DNA of 64,000 nt. It comes from Thalassia testudinum. Its lineage: Eukaryota; Streptophyta; Magnoliopsida; Alismatales; Hydrocharitaceae. The stretch spans positions 35,220,501 through 35,284,500 of the forward strand of contig JAZHRO010000013.1 in the NCBI GenBank assembly GCA_037157565.1. Reading direction: 5' to 3'. A model generated the notes under the pieces. The model did no database searches, was not told the origin of the DNA, and was given only the letters and a program-made list of their open reading frames with translations. This document shows, one piece after another, positions 23,743 to 33,907 of the stretch. The position numbers were made by a program, and so were the translations under genes. Within the stretch, counting starts at the first letter, position 1; every line of letters begins with the position of its first letter.

Positions 23743-24025
23743 ATCTCCCCCTTTTTGATGATGACAAAACCGTAAATAATGATGCATAAAATTCTCCCCC
23801 TTTTTGACATTATCAAAAAAGGTTTAATTGATTTTACATTTCTTATAACTCCCCCTTAAAACATGCTCTTCTATGAGTTTCTTTTAACAAAGGTAATATC
23901 CTCCCCTTTTTGTAACAACAAGATAGCTATTATTTTTCTCCCCCTTACTAAAGGAAATTTAGCTACCTTATATCTCCCCCTTAAAAATTGACAATTAGCT
24001 CATCATTTTTAACTCCCCCTATCTA
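23743..24025 (-). other. Polypurine tract and array of PPT-like tracts
   Basis: The tract next to the 3' LTR reads AAAAAGGGGGAGA on the minus strand (about 23745-23758), as expected for priming plus-strand DNA. Six more GGGGGAG- or GGGGAG-type tracts follow at about 23793, 23849, 23900, 23939, 23973 and 24012, spaced roughly 30-55 bases apart. No open frame crosses them. Confidence 0.7.
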
Positions 24026-24066
24026 AATGCTTATAAAAAAGGATAGGGTTAAGAATTTTACCTCAC

Positions 24067-25794
24067 CTACCATGGCCAATAAAATGGCCCGAATGGTGGT
24101 GGTGGATGCCACATCGGATGGGGCTCCCATCCGTAGCTTGGAGGCCCGGGCATTGGCGCCGGTCTCCAATCCGGTGGTCGACGTGCGGCGGGTCCGTCGT
24201 TTGTTCGCCGTCTCGTCGGTCTTCTTGTTCTCCTCCTTGGTCTACTCCTTAGTTCTCCTAACTTGAGTTGACCAGCCTTGAGCTTGTAGGTCCAGTCCTT
24301 TATGTTGTAGTCATCCTTGAACCCTACAAAACAAGATTCTAATTTTTTCTTCGGTATCCAAGTGAGCTTGGATCCGGATTTGTTAGAAGGTCTCCTGGAT
24401 GGAGATCCTTTCTCAACCTTAGGGCTATAAAAATTATCAACTTTGTTGATTAATTTGTTAGAATTTTCCCTAAGACATGCGATTTCTTTTTCTATAATAT
24501 TCATTTTAGTCTTTAAATCTGAAATTTCTAATTTTAGACTAACATTTTCCTCAATCAATTTATTATTTTCATTGATGAGGTTATGATTATCTAATAATAG
24601 GTTATCATCCTTAGGACTAGCTTCTATGTCCTTAAGTTGTTTTTCTAACCTATCATTTTCATTTTTAAGAAAACTAAGGTTCTTTTTAATGCCTTTGTTT
24701 TCTACCCTAAGTGATTTACTAATCTCAAAAAGTTCATTGAAAGCTTCTTGAAGATCATAACTTACCTCATTGTCGCTGTCGCTTCCGCTTTCGCTGTCGC
24801 TATTGCTTCCTCTGGCCATGAAACCAAAGCAAGCGGTTTCTTCCTTTTCTTCTTCTTCCTCCGAGCTGGAATCGTCCCAAGTGGCTTGGAACGCCTTCTT
24901 CTTAGATTTTTCCTTTTCCTTTTTCTTCTCCTTTTTGAGAAGAGGGCATTCTGGTCGCAGATGCCCTTTCCCGTTGCAGTGGTAGCAACGTCTCGGGCTT
25001 TCTTTCTTCTCCTTTTTCTCTTTCTTTAATTCCCTACAAAACTTGGAAAAATTTTTAAGTAAAATTCTAAAGTCTTCGTCGTCGGGACTTACCTCGCTAT
25101 CCGACGCGGCTTTGAAGGCGAGAGTCTTCTTTAGTTTAGGCTCCGGTGTATCCTTCTTCTTTTGCTTCAACTTAGTCTCGTAGGCCATCAGATTGCCTAG
25201 GAGATCTTCCATGTTGAGCTCCTCCATTTCGTTTGCCTCCTCGATGGCGGTAACTTTCTGTTCCCACTCCGGTCCAAGGGAACGAAGAAGCTTCCCTTGA
25301 AGCTCCCCCTTGATGAAAGTCTTCCCTAAAGCTTTCAAGTTATTTACTATGAGAGTGAACCTAGTGTTCATCTCACTTAAAGTTTCGTTAGATTTCATAG
25401 AAAAAGCCTCAAATTCTTGTGAAAGTAAATTGAGTTTAGAAGTTTTTACCTTAGAGGTACCTTCATGAGTTACCTCGAGTGTGTGCCAGATCTCGTATGC
25501 GGTGGCGCATTGCGAGATTCTATTGAACTCCTCCGAGCTGAGCGCGCAATACAATGCGTTCATTGTTTTTGCGTTGAGAGAGAGTTCCCGAATCTGCTGC
25601 TGCGAGTATCCTCCCGCGGGTTTTTCTGGGATGTCGAATGGCGTCTCGCATCTAGCCCAGACCGTGAAGTCGGTGGCTTGAAGCCACGTCTTCATCCGCA
25701 GCTTCCAGTAGGGGTAGTTGCTTCCGTCGAAGAACGGCGGACGGGTTGTGGACTGCCCCTCGGAAATCCTGCTTGTGGAACAGCTTCCCTCCAT
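24067..25794 (-). CDS. Gag protein of copia-like non-autonomous element
   Basis: 575-residue open frame, start about 45 bases after the primer site. Residues 20-50 (FFDGSNYPYWKLRMKTWLQ) form the usual N-terminal Gag motif of plant copia elements (DUF4219 type). Residues 75-210 form the UBN2/gag-polypeptide domain (ALYCALSSEEFNRI, EIWHTLEVTHEGT, RSLGPEWE). C270-C283 is a CCHC zinc knuckle for nucleic acid binding. An acidic stretch lies at 307-345 and a Leu/Asn-rich probable coiled coil at 350-450. At TWIPKK (478-483) the related polyproteins normally go on into protease; here the chain instead takes a basic Arg-rich segment (516-530) and a Pro/Trp-rich tail (534-575). Expected role: particle formation around element RNA in the cytoplasm. 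The reading frame is intact, so it may be expressed. Confidence 0.88.
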   Translation of the reverse strand: MEGSCSTSRISEGQSTTRPPFFDGSNYPYWKLRMKTWLQATDFTVWARCETPFDIPEKPAGGYSQQQIRELSLNAKTMNALYCALSSEEFNRISQCATAYEIWHTLEVTHEGTSKVKTSKLNLLSQEFEAFSMKSNETLSEMNTRFTLIVNNLKALGKTFIKGELQGKLLRSLGPEWEQKVTAIEEANEMEELNMEDLLGNLMAYETKLKQKKKDTPEPKLKKTLAFKAASDSEVSPDDEDFRILLKNFSKFCRELKKEKKEKKESPRRCYHCNGKGHLRPECPLLKKEKKKEKEKSKKKAFQATWDDSSSEEEEEKEETACFGFMARGSNSDSESGSDSDNEVSYDLQEAFNELFEISKSLRVENKGIKKNLSFLKNENDRLEKQLKDIEASPKDDNLLLDNHNLINENNKLIEENVSLKLEISDLKTKMNIIEKEIACLRENSNKLINKVDNFYSPKVEKGSPSRRPSNKSGSKLTWIPKKKLESCFVGFKDDYNIKDWTYKLKAGQLKLGELRSRPRRRTRRPTRRRTNDGPAARRPPDWRPAPMPGPPSYGWEPHPMWHPPPPFGPFYWPW

Positions 25795-25837
25795 GTTTAG
25801 ATCCTCGCCGGTTTGTAACGCCGAAAATGCGAGACCT

Positions 25838-25849
25838 GCTCTGATACCA
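25838..25849 (-). other. Primer binding site of copia-like element
   Basis: On the minus strand TGGTATCAGAGC follows the LTR end by two bases, matching initiator methionine tRNA. It fixes the orientation of this element. Confidence 0.9.
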
Positions 25850-25851
25850 AT

Positions 25852-27613
25852 TGTAATTTCCCTACTTGGAGGGGTGAGATCAGCGTGACAAAAAAAATGC
25901 GGAATTGAAATATATATAAAGTAATCTCACAAGAAATTAAGCAATCACACAATGTACACAGGTATTTTTAGGTGGAAACCCAAACCGGGTGAAAACCACC
26001 TCCTAACCCTCTCGAGTTAGGATTTTCCGATCAACCAAGTTGATCAAAATCCACTAAACGAATCACTTTGAACGAGGGTGATTCAACCTCAGTACAACCA
26101 CGCTACAAGTACGAGGGTAGCGTTCCTCAACCCCTTCTCTCCACTAGAAGGATTTTGTCCCACGAAGGAGACGGGAATTCGCAAAGCGAATACCCAACCA
26201 AAAGACAAAGATAAAATAAAACAACAGTCCTATAGAGCCAACAAAATTAAACCTAGCTTCTATAGGAAATAGGAAACTCCCCTTTGCAAGGAGTGCGTCG
26301 ATGATGACGCGGTGCGTGTGCCACGCGACGGCGCTACGTCGCTCTCGTTATCAACAGCGGGAGAGCGGGCGCGCGAAGGCTTGATGCTCTCAAGAGAATG
26401 AAACTAGAGCTTGGAGAGCAAGGGCCTCAATTGGACACAAAAGAGTGGAACTAAGTTGCTTAGGTGTGTCTCTTGTTTCTCTTAGTGTGTATATCTTATT
26501 TTTCTAAGTGTATATCTTGTGTTTTTTTGTTGCAAAGGCTCCCCTCTATTTATAGAGGCCTTAGGAAGGCTTTGGAAGGCTTGGAAAAGCTTCCATAGCC
26601 GTTGGGTGCAAAGCCCAAGAGAATCAGGCCGAAATCAGGACAATGATTGCATTTGACAGGGTTATCAGACGTCTAACTCTGGCATCAGACGTCTGGAAGG
26701 CCACTTTAAGACGTCTGATTCCAAGGTCAGACGTCTGATTCTATGCGGGTTTCTCCCTGACTTGAATCAGATCTAAACAGGGTTTTTGTACAAGTCCATC
26801 AGACGACATAGAGGACGTCTGGCACTAAGTCTGGACGTCTGGAAACCTACTTTTACCGTGGGAATTGATTTCCAAACGTTGCAACGGCTAGAAAATCTCT
26901 GCGAAGAGATTTTGGGTCAGCCGAGGCAAAACGGTCATTTATCAGACGTCTGTAAAGACCTATGGACGTCTGATAAGGCTCTAACGGTCATATACAGCCG
27001 TGTCTGCTAAGTTAGCCAACGGTCCACTATCTGGACGTCTGGCAAATCCATCAGACGTCTTCTAAGACGTCTGGTCTAAGGTCTGGACGTCTGAGTTCAT
27101 CAGACAGAAAACTAAGTCCAGCCTAACAGTTATCAGACGTCTGAAACAACAGTCAGACGTCTTAAAATACTTTATCAGACGTCTGATTTCTGGATTAGAC
27201 GTCTGGAAATGCTGTTTGAACCCTATATTGGTTTTCTAAGTATTCTACAGAAAACCTAAGTATCCTAGGGTTGTGCAGGTGTTCCTAGGACTACTTTTAG
27301 GGTTCTTTGAGGCTCTTTAACATAATGTCTAAGGAAAATAAAGAGCAAGAAAATAAATACAAGAGATACATGAAAGGATAAAAAAAGAATCTATCCTATT
27401 CTTCTTGTCTTCCATCTCCAATCTTTCGCTCCACGCGATCCTCCTGTGTTTTCCGTCAAGCTCCTCCAATCCGTCCTGGATGCGAGCTTGAACTCCGTCT
27501 AAACACGTCCTCATTTGCAATTGACCTGAAATCTAGGACTCAAATTGCAAATGTTAAATAACACGTGTTTTGTTATCATCAAAATAAATGATCGTGGTGC
27601 TCTAGCACCAACA
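25852..27613 (-). repeat. Copia-like element, 5' LTR (right copy)
   Basis: 1762 bp against 1763 bp in the left copy. Differences seen: A-run of 8 versus 9 near the end, CACCTCC versus CACCACC, and CCACTAG versus CCACGAG. The AGACGTCT cluster is at 26660-27210. TTTATAGAG near 26548 lies in the promoter region on the opposite strand and is not a TATA for this element. Confidence 0.9.
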
Positions 27614-28076
27614 CATAACAGCTACTGTACACTCTACTGTTGCCTTTAGTTTGTTTGCCACTCTACTCAGCGTTTTGCTGACGTGTTACACTCGTTACCT
27701 TTTTCAGGACCAGGTGTTGAGCAGCCAGGGTCGGCGGCTGCAGAGGACGCTGGGCCGAGTAGGGTCTAGTAGAGTTTACCACAGTCTTTTGTACCTCTTT
27801 TGTTTCTGTTCTAGTGAGTAGTTTTTATTTCCGCTGTACTTTCTTTACCTGCAGTTCTTGTTATATGATAAATGTTGTTCTACTGTTGTGATGGTATCTA
27901 CTGTAGTAGTTTCTTTCCTTACTGCTGTACTTCCTTACTGTTAGTTATATTCATGCTGAATGTGGTTTATTTTACTGCTCTTTTGGTTACTTCCTCGTTG
28001 GACGACTAGGTCTTGGGATTAGTCGAGTCAGTCCGATTCTCGTGTCTCATAGGGACTCGGGAACCGGGTCGTTACA

Positions 28077-30374
28077 TCGGTGGAGCTCGAGGAGGAGCCG
28101 ATGATGAACTGCTCAAGCTCGTGCAGCTGCTGGAGCTGCCGCTGCGGGCGGAGGTGCGAGTGGAGCGAGGTGCGAGGAGGTTATGATACTGGAAGTTTTC
28201 CAGTATCAAACGTCTTGAGTGAAGTCCAGACGCTTGGCGAGGCACCTGGACGTCCAGAGCTGAGGCCGGACGTCTGAAAGCATGTATATCGCGAAGTACG
28301 TATCTTCCTGCGCCATGCATATCGCAGCGCAGGGGATGTCGGCTGACCGTTGTGTCTGCAGGTGACCGTATGTAGGTGCAGGCTTTGGGAAAGCTCACGG
28401 TACGCTTTTCCAACCACTTTTGGACGTTTGATCACATCACCGGACGTCTGGAGGTGTTTCCAGATGACTGGAGACCTTGTCCGACGTCTGGAACTGCCCT
28501 CAGATGGCCGCAGAGGAAGTCTGGACGTCTGAATCAACCACAAGAAATATAAGGTGAGTTCTGACGTCTTTTAAGATGTTTGGGACTAGTCTCAGACATC
28601 TGATTTTGATCAGTAACTACGTTTTTAGCCTGTTTAAAGCACAAACGGAATTGGATTTCCACAAATGAAGTACCATTGTTTTCCACTCGAGTTCCTCTAT
28701 GTATTGGTGTTGAGTATCTACTGTTTTGAGCTCGTCAAATGTACATTGGTCGCTAATACAGGTTACCAGCCAGTGGTGTGTACGGGACCCGTGGAGACGA
28801 CGAGATCTGCAACACAGGCCCCCATTCCTCCCGTGATACCCGATAGAGTGGTTTAACTCAGTTGTTAATATTTAAATAAGAATGTACTTGGCTGGAATAG
28901 TCGAATTGAACTCTAGGATATGGAATGAACCCTAGGATAGAAATGAATGAGCCTGTTTGAGTTGTACTGTTTACTTGAATGCATGGTTAAGATAAATTGC
29001 TAGCAAATACCTTTAATATAATTACGAGATGCATGACAAAAGACGAGCTGCCTGTATGTAATTGAGAAATTGCCTATGAAACCACAAGTTGCATGTTTTT
29101 GAGAATTGAATTATGAAAACACGAACTGCCTGTATATGGATGAGGAATGAACTATGAAACATGAGATCTGAACCTGGATAAATGATATGAATATAAGCAC
29201 GAACCCTACGGGGAATTAGGAGTAGAACTCCTGTAGATGAAAGGAAATCGGGAATGTAGACGAGAAGCGAGCTGGCCTTTGTGTACGCGATACCAAGTAG
29301 AGCAACTGTCCCTTTTTAGTGTAGAGTGGAGCTAGCCTCCCTTAGGTTGAGATTCGGGGTTATGATTGGCCACTCTACACCGACTCCTGTTGGCCCTCGC
29401 GTACGCGGTACCGAGGTGTACTACTAGTGTAGGGAGGGAGTTAGCCACCCCACGGGGCCCGAGGTTCAGCTAGCCACCCTACACCGACTTTGTTAGGCCC
29501 TTTAAGCAAACTAGGGTAGTCAGACGGGGGTGAGCGGACTGTGGAGGGGCGAGACCCTCTGTTCTGAGAGGGCAATGCCCTATATTATTCCGTGCTGTAC
29601 TTTAGGTGTACCCGCTAGTGGAAACGATTGACCACATGTCAATGCGGTGTAGCTACCCATGAACTTATCATGCATGTCATAGTCACCGCTACGTCTCGAC
29701 AGTGACCTCGGGGTGGTTGACTGGGTGTACGACTACCACGGGGGACTCTCCCGACCAGCCAGGAGAGCACCATGTGTACCTTTACGGAAAAGACTGCAAT
29801 CAAGATCGTTCCTAGGAGGAACATGCGAGATCAAGGAATACCTGGATACTTTGAGAAATAGATGAATCAGAGACACATAAATGAGATAAATAGAAATGAA
29901 AAATAAACTTGTTGTTGTTTTTACTGTGCTTGTACTTAAATAATGTAAACACTACTCTACTCAGCGTTCGCTGACTTTGTCTTTTTATAATATTGTTCAG
30001 GACCAAGAGTTGAGCAGCCCGAGTTTCCAGCTACAGAGGGTGTTGGGCCCAGCTGAGCCCAGTTGTAGTCGTTCTTTCAGCACTTTTGTTTTCTCTACTG
30101 TTGTAGTAAGTAATGGACACATAGTTTACTGTTCCGATTACTTCTGTTTCCTTTACGTTTTCTATTGTTGTTGTGGTGGCATATACTACGTGTTGAGACT
30201 ATTGCTTTACCTTCTTTACTGCTTCGTACTTTTTTCTGTTTAGTTATATTGCATGTGTGAATGTAGTTTATTTTTCCTGCTTTTGGTTATTTATTGTTGG
30301 ACGATTAGGTCTTGAGATTAGTCGAGGCGAGCGAATCTCGGGTCCTATAAGGATCCGGGAATTGGGTCGTAACA
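28077..30374 (+). repeat. Old, diverged LTR, downstream part
   Basis: Continues the LTR interrupted at 10450. It has the leader hairpin (28184-28208), degenerate AGACGTCT boxes (28208-28600), the GACCCTACGGGGAATTAGG-like tract near 29205, the GGGGACTCTCCCG tract near 29740 and an end at TCGTAACA (30367-30374). Clearly more diverged than the 2.7 kb LTRs. The small frames inside are not genes. Confidence 0.75.
28184..28208 (+). other. Leader hairpin with compensatory base change
   Basis: TGATACTGGAA, a 3-base loop, then TTCCAGTATCA: an 11-bp stem. In the young LTRs the same stem reads TGATTCTGG/CCAGAATCA. The T-A pair has become A-T on both arms, so pairing is preserved although the bases changed. 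Confidence 0.65.
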
Positions 30375-31173
30375 ACTACGGATTGGAAATCTATTTCAAA
30401 CAGTTGGTCAAAGCAAACATTAACCTTGTTGACTAACATTCTAATATGTTAAAACAAGCTCGAAACAGTATGGAAACGACTCTAATACGTAGGAAATTCC
30501 GAAAGAAAACCAACGATACTTTAATGACGCAAAATCGACTTCGTTTGGGCCTTGAGTCGGCCCAAATACGCGCACCCTGACCAAAATCAAACGTCTGGAG
30601 TGAATCTCAGACGTCTTAAACGAGCGCAGGATCTCACCTTGCATTATTGCTTCTGTTCCAGTCGTCTGCTACCCCTTACAACCGTCTGAGGGGGTTACCA
30701 GACGTTTCACACTATACCTGTTTGTCTAGGAGGGCAATCGAACTTCTGGCACCACCTCCAGACGTCCAAAAGCGCCTCAAATGTCACACCAACGCGTCTT
30801 CCCAACACCCCTCATGCCTGTGCAAATGTACGTGCCTTAGGCCATGCTTAACGATCACTAGGGTAGCGGAAAGTTGGTTTCCACGCTTGCACATACCATG
30901 AGCAAAGTTTATCTCGATACCCTACGTATTTCCAGACGTTCAGAGCTCCCTTTGGACGCCCGACGATCCTTCCAGACATCTGGCAAATGTCGCAAGCATC
31001 TAATAGCTTGGAAAAATGACTCCAACTCCACGCACAGGACCTTCCTTACAATGGCTCTCCTCTGCGTGCTGCTACAACTGCAGTAACGACACCCACAACA
31101 GCTTCAGGACCTCCTGCCGCTCTCCCTCTTCCTCCCGCACACATTCCTCTCCTCCGAGCTCCTCCTTCTCCCT

Positions 31174-31211
<38 letters not shown>

Positions 31212-31340
31212 GAGTTCTGCCCACTGCTCTCCCTCTCCTTCTCCCTCGCTCACGTCGGCTACAAGGAAAACGAAGGAGAAGATGGGGGGGGAAAATGTGT
31301 GTCATTGAGGATGGAGAGAGTGGAGGAGGGGGGGTGTTTT
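30375..31340 (-). repeat. Diverged LTR promoter half, minus orientation
   Basis: Read on the minus strand it has AGACGTCT and AGACGTTT boxes (30590-30620 and scattered to 30980), the run before TTTTGGTCAG and a CT/GA-rich leader, in the order of the other LTRs reversed. It abuts the end of the plus-oriented LTR at 30374. The outer boundary near 31340 is approximate. Confidence 0.5.
31175..31209. repeat. (CT)n microsatellite
   Basis: About 17 perfect CT dinucleotides inside the CT-rich leader of the old LTR fragment. Confidence 0.9.
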
Positions 31341-33400
31341 ATAGGGAAGAGTAGGGTTTAGGATGTACTTGGGTGTGGGTTGTGTGGGATAAGATGAGGT
31401 CAGAAAAATTACACTCGACTCCGTAGAAAAATCCCTGAGGTATTAAAATTACGCAAGACCCTTCCCAAAAGTCATAAACTACACACAAGATTTTTTTGAT
31501 GTAAAAAAAATTACGAGATATTCCTTAAAATTTTAGAAAATCCAAATTATCTCTCAAAAAGGTAATTTCAGAGATCCTTCCCATGGCCATTATATCAAAG
31601 AGATTGAACTTATCAACGTCTACTCTCATCACTCCAACCCCACCACTAATCCGTATAAATGATGCCTCTTTGAGCTCTTTTAGCAGTTCGGCAAACTGTT
31701 GCACTGAAGGCTGTGGGGACCCCTTTGGAGATCTACTTAAATGTTAGACATCGTCGCCCCTTTCTCCAATCAGGTAGTTTCCAAGCCACGAAGACGGAAA
31801 TGGGTGACAGATGGGGAACATTATTTTCCATTCTAGCTAGTTGGATTCTCAGATACGTGCTACCCATAAACTAAATTTCACCTACATACCCGTGCATTTC
31901 TTTTAAAATTTATGCTTATGATTCTATAATGTTAATATCCTTCGTGTATATATATATATATGCCCCTAGAATCAAACATTAATACAAAATTTGTTTTTCT
32001 TGGGGGAATGGATAAAAAGTGTAATCATCTTTGCTCAAACGCCACCCATGAAAAAAACTCTAATATTCATATTAATGCCAATTTTATCATCCAACATCTC
32101 AATTATGTTTATTTTCACTTTGAACTCTTGCAAGGATAAGATGTCAATAATATATTCTCGCAGTTATTTTCTTGAAAAAAATCACAATTTTTACATTGAA
32201 ACTTATTTAGTCGCAAATTTGGAACAAATCAGCTAGTAAGTAGGGGTTTACTTAAGCTCTTATCAATAAAGAGACATAAGTGTAAACTTAAATGCTTTTA
32301 ATATTTGTTAAATCCAACAAACTTAAGGCACATCTATAATGATATCAATATCTACAAGGGCCTCATTGTAAAATATTAATCCACAGTTTACAATGTGGGG
32401 AATATCAATTCTTTAAATCTAATTTGTTTGGTACGTTATCCCTTTAAAATAGAGATAATCTAATTTCGTTACCATGCTTACCCAATTCGAGTTACAAGGG
32501 ATTAATTTAGAATAACTTATCTTAGACAAAAATCATGGAGGTTAACCCTTGAATTAAGAGGGATAACCCCCTCCCCTCCCCTTGGCCTCAATATTACATG
32601 ATAGCGATTTGGATAATAATGCCTTCACCATGATGTCATCTCCATACATAATTATATCCATTTATTTGATATAACCTTAATATAAATTATATGTATAATT
32701 ATTTTAAAGAAATAAATTATATATTATTAATAATAAATTACCAATCAAGTGATTGACAACATCATCTCTAGTTAGTTAATATTTCATAAAATACAATTCA
32801 AGATAAAAAATTATTTCAAATAAATATATCATATATTTATAATGATAAATTACTTATAAACTCATAGTTAATATCTCTGGCAATATTACCTTAATCACAC
32901 TTCAAATGAAAAATAATTTCAAATAAATTTATCATATTTTTGTTAACATAAAATTACCTATCAAATTATACATGATGACAACTTATTTTAATTAATATAA
33001 ATTTGATTACAATTAAAATATATAACATTTTTATATTAAAAAAAACATTTGTTATAAATAATAAATTATGATTATCTTATTACAGTCAACCATCACCAAG
33101 AATCAATTAACTTTCAAACTAATAATTTTAAGATACAAATATCATTATGTAACTTATGCACTCACCAAACTCCCAAATAGTAAATTCGATAACCTAAAAG
33201 ATTATCCCTTTACATAGCAAACACTCACAACTTAACCAACCAAAACAATTTTTTTTTAATTCCAAACAGAAATGCATAATAAAATTTTCTATCCCACTTA
33301 TTTCTATCCAGCCTCCCAGACTAATCCTCAAATCAATCTAAAAATAAATTCTAAAAAGCTCAATTTTTCTTCTCTTGAGGCCAAAAAAAAAAGTCCCTCT
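31341..33400. other. AT-rich intergenic DNA upstream of the RING gene
   Basis: No supported gene. Near 32430 and 33195 there are weak inverted matches (GTTTGGTACGTTATCCC against AGATTATCCCTTTACATAGC inverted), which could be ends of a decayed small element, but no target duplication is seen. (AT)n near 31948. Confidence 0.45.
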
Positions 33401-33907
33401 TTTGAAAAACAAACTTTAAGGGGAAAAACATTTCCTCACACGTGCTTAGACATGTGACAGGATTTCTTTCCTTTTTTGAAATTGCGAAAAAAAAGGAACA
33501 ACGGGAAACCAAAAAGGCGCCTCTTTTTCTCGTCTCCCTCTCTCTCCCACACACTTCATGTGTGTCTGTTCCACTGTCTTGCACGAAAGCCGAGACCTTT
33601 CTCCACCTGCACCAATTATTAACCCAATTCAAAATGAGCCCATCAACGCCCGAAGCTCTAATTTAACGGAGGCAGACCGCCCACCACCCACAAATCCGCT
33701 AAAAAAGGTCGCTCCTTGGAGCTCCTTTACCAAGCACCTTTTGCCCCGGAGGCCCGTAGGCTCGCCATTCCCCGCAAAGGCCACGCCTTTCCGCCGGCAT
33801 TCGCGGATCGGGCATTTGGGTCGATCCCCTTTCCACTGTTGGATAAGCCTTTAACAAGGCTGTTGTCATTTCTGTTCATCTGGTGGTTCCTGCTGGAGTT
33901 GGTGGTG
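33401..33907 (+). promoter_or_regulatory. Probable promoter and 5' leader of RING-H2 gene
   Basis: The sequence turns from AT-rich to mixed composition, with a CTCTCTCTCCC tract near 33538 typical of plant core promoters and leaders. An upstream in-frame start at 33716 exists. I prefer the start at 33908 because it gives MGSSSS, a plausible myristoylation signal. No clear TATA box could be fixed. Confidence 0.4.

Larger units (their letters stand above)
21980..27613 (-). mobile_element. Gag-only Ty1/copia-like LTR element, 5.6 kb, non-autonomous
   Basis: Reads on the minus strand: LTR (27613-25852), primer site (25849-25838), gag (25794-24067), purine-tract region (about 24025-23743), LTR (23742-21980). 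Flanked by CATAA at 21975-21979 and 27614-27618. There is no protease, integrase, reverse transcriptase or RNase H. This is the layout described as terminal-repeat element with Gag (TR-GAG). The LTRs differ by about two substitutions and one A-run length change in 1.76 kb, so it is young and must have been moved by enzymes from another element. A solo LTR of this family is at 49134-50851. Confidence 0.9.
10451..28076 (+). mobile_element. Ty3/gypsy chromovirus (Tekay/Del type), nested and defective
   Basis: Parts in order: rearranged 5' LTR, initiator-Met-tRNA primer site, gag with zinc knuckle, retropepsin-like protease, reverse transcriptase, RNase H remnant, integrase with H2C2 finger and a C-terminal chromodomain-like segment, then the 3' LTR. 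The order protease-RT-RNase H-integrase and the chromodomain place it in Ty3/gypsy chromoviruses; the long LTRs and the ILDR...PLVKVLW...ATWE segment fit the Tekay/Del clade. It is flanked by TCGGT duplications. It carries a solo LTR of its own family (14303-16997) and a copia-like element (21980-27613). It cannot be autonomous because gag, reverse transcriptase/RNase H and integrase are all damaged. Confidence 0.9.
19813..28076 (+). repeat. 3' LTR of the chromovirus, interrupted
   Basis: Starts TGTAACGAGC and ends GTCGTTACA before TCGGT. After removal of the copia-like insertion and its duplication it is about 2625 bp, close to the 2695 bp of the solo copies. AGACGTCT boxes lie at 19830-20660, the TATA-like box at 19994, the leader hairpin at 20287-20314 and the CCTAGG tandem block near 20970-21090. 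Several boxes are decayed by CG-to-TG or CA changes. Confidence 0.92.

Noticed and set aside
32430..33230. Possible inverted-repeat element upstream of the RING gene
   Set aside because: Terminal similarity is weak and no target duplication or second copy was seen.
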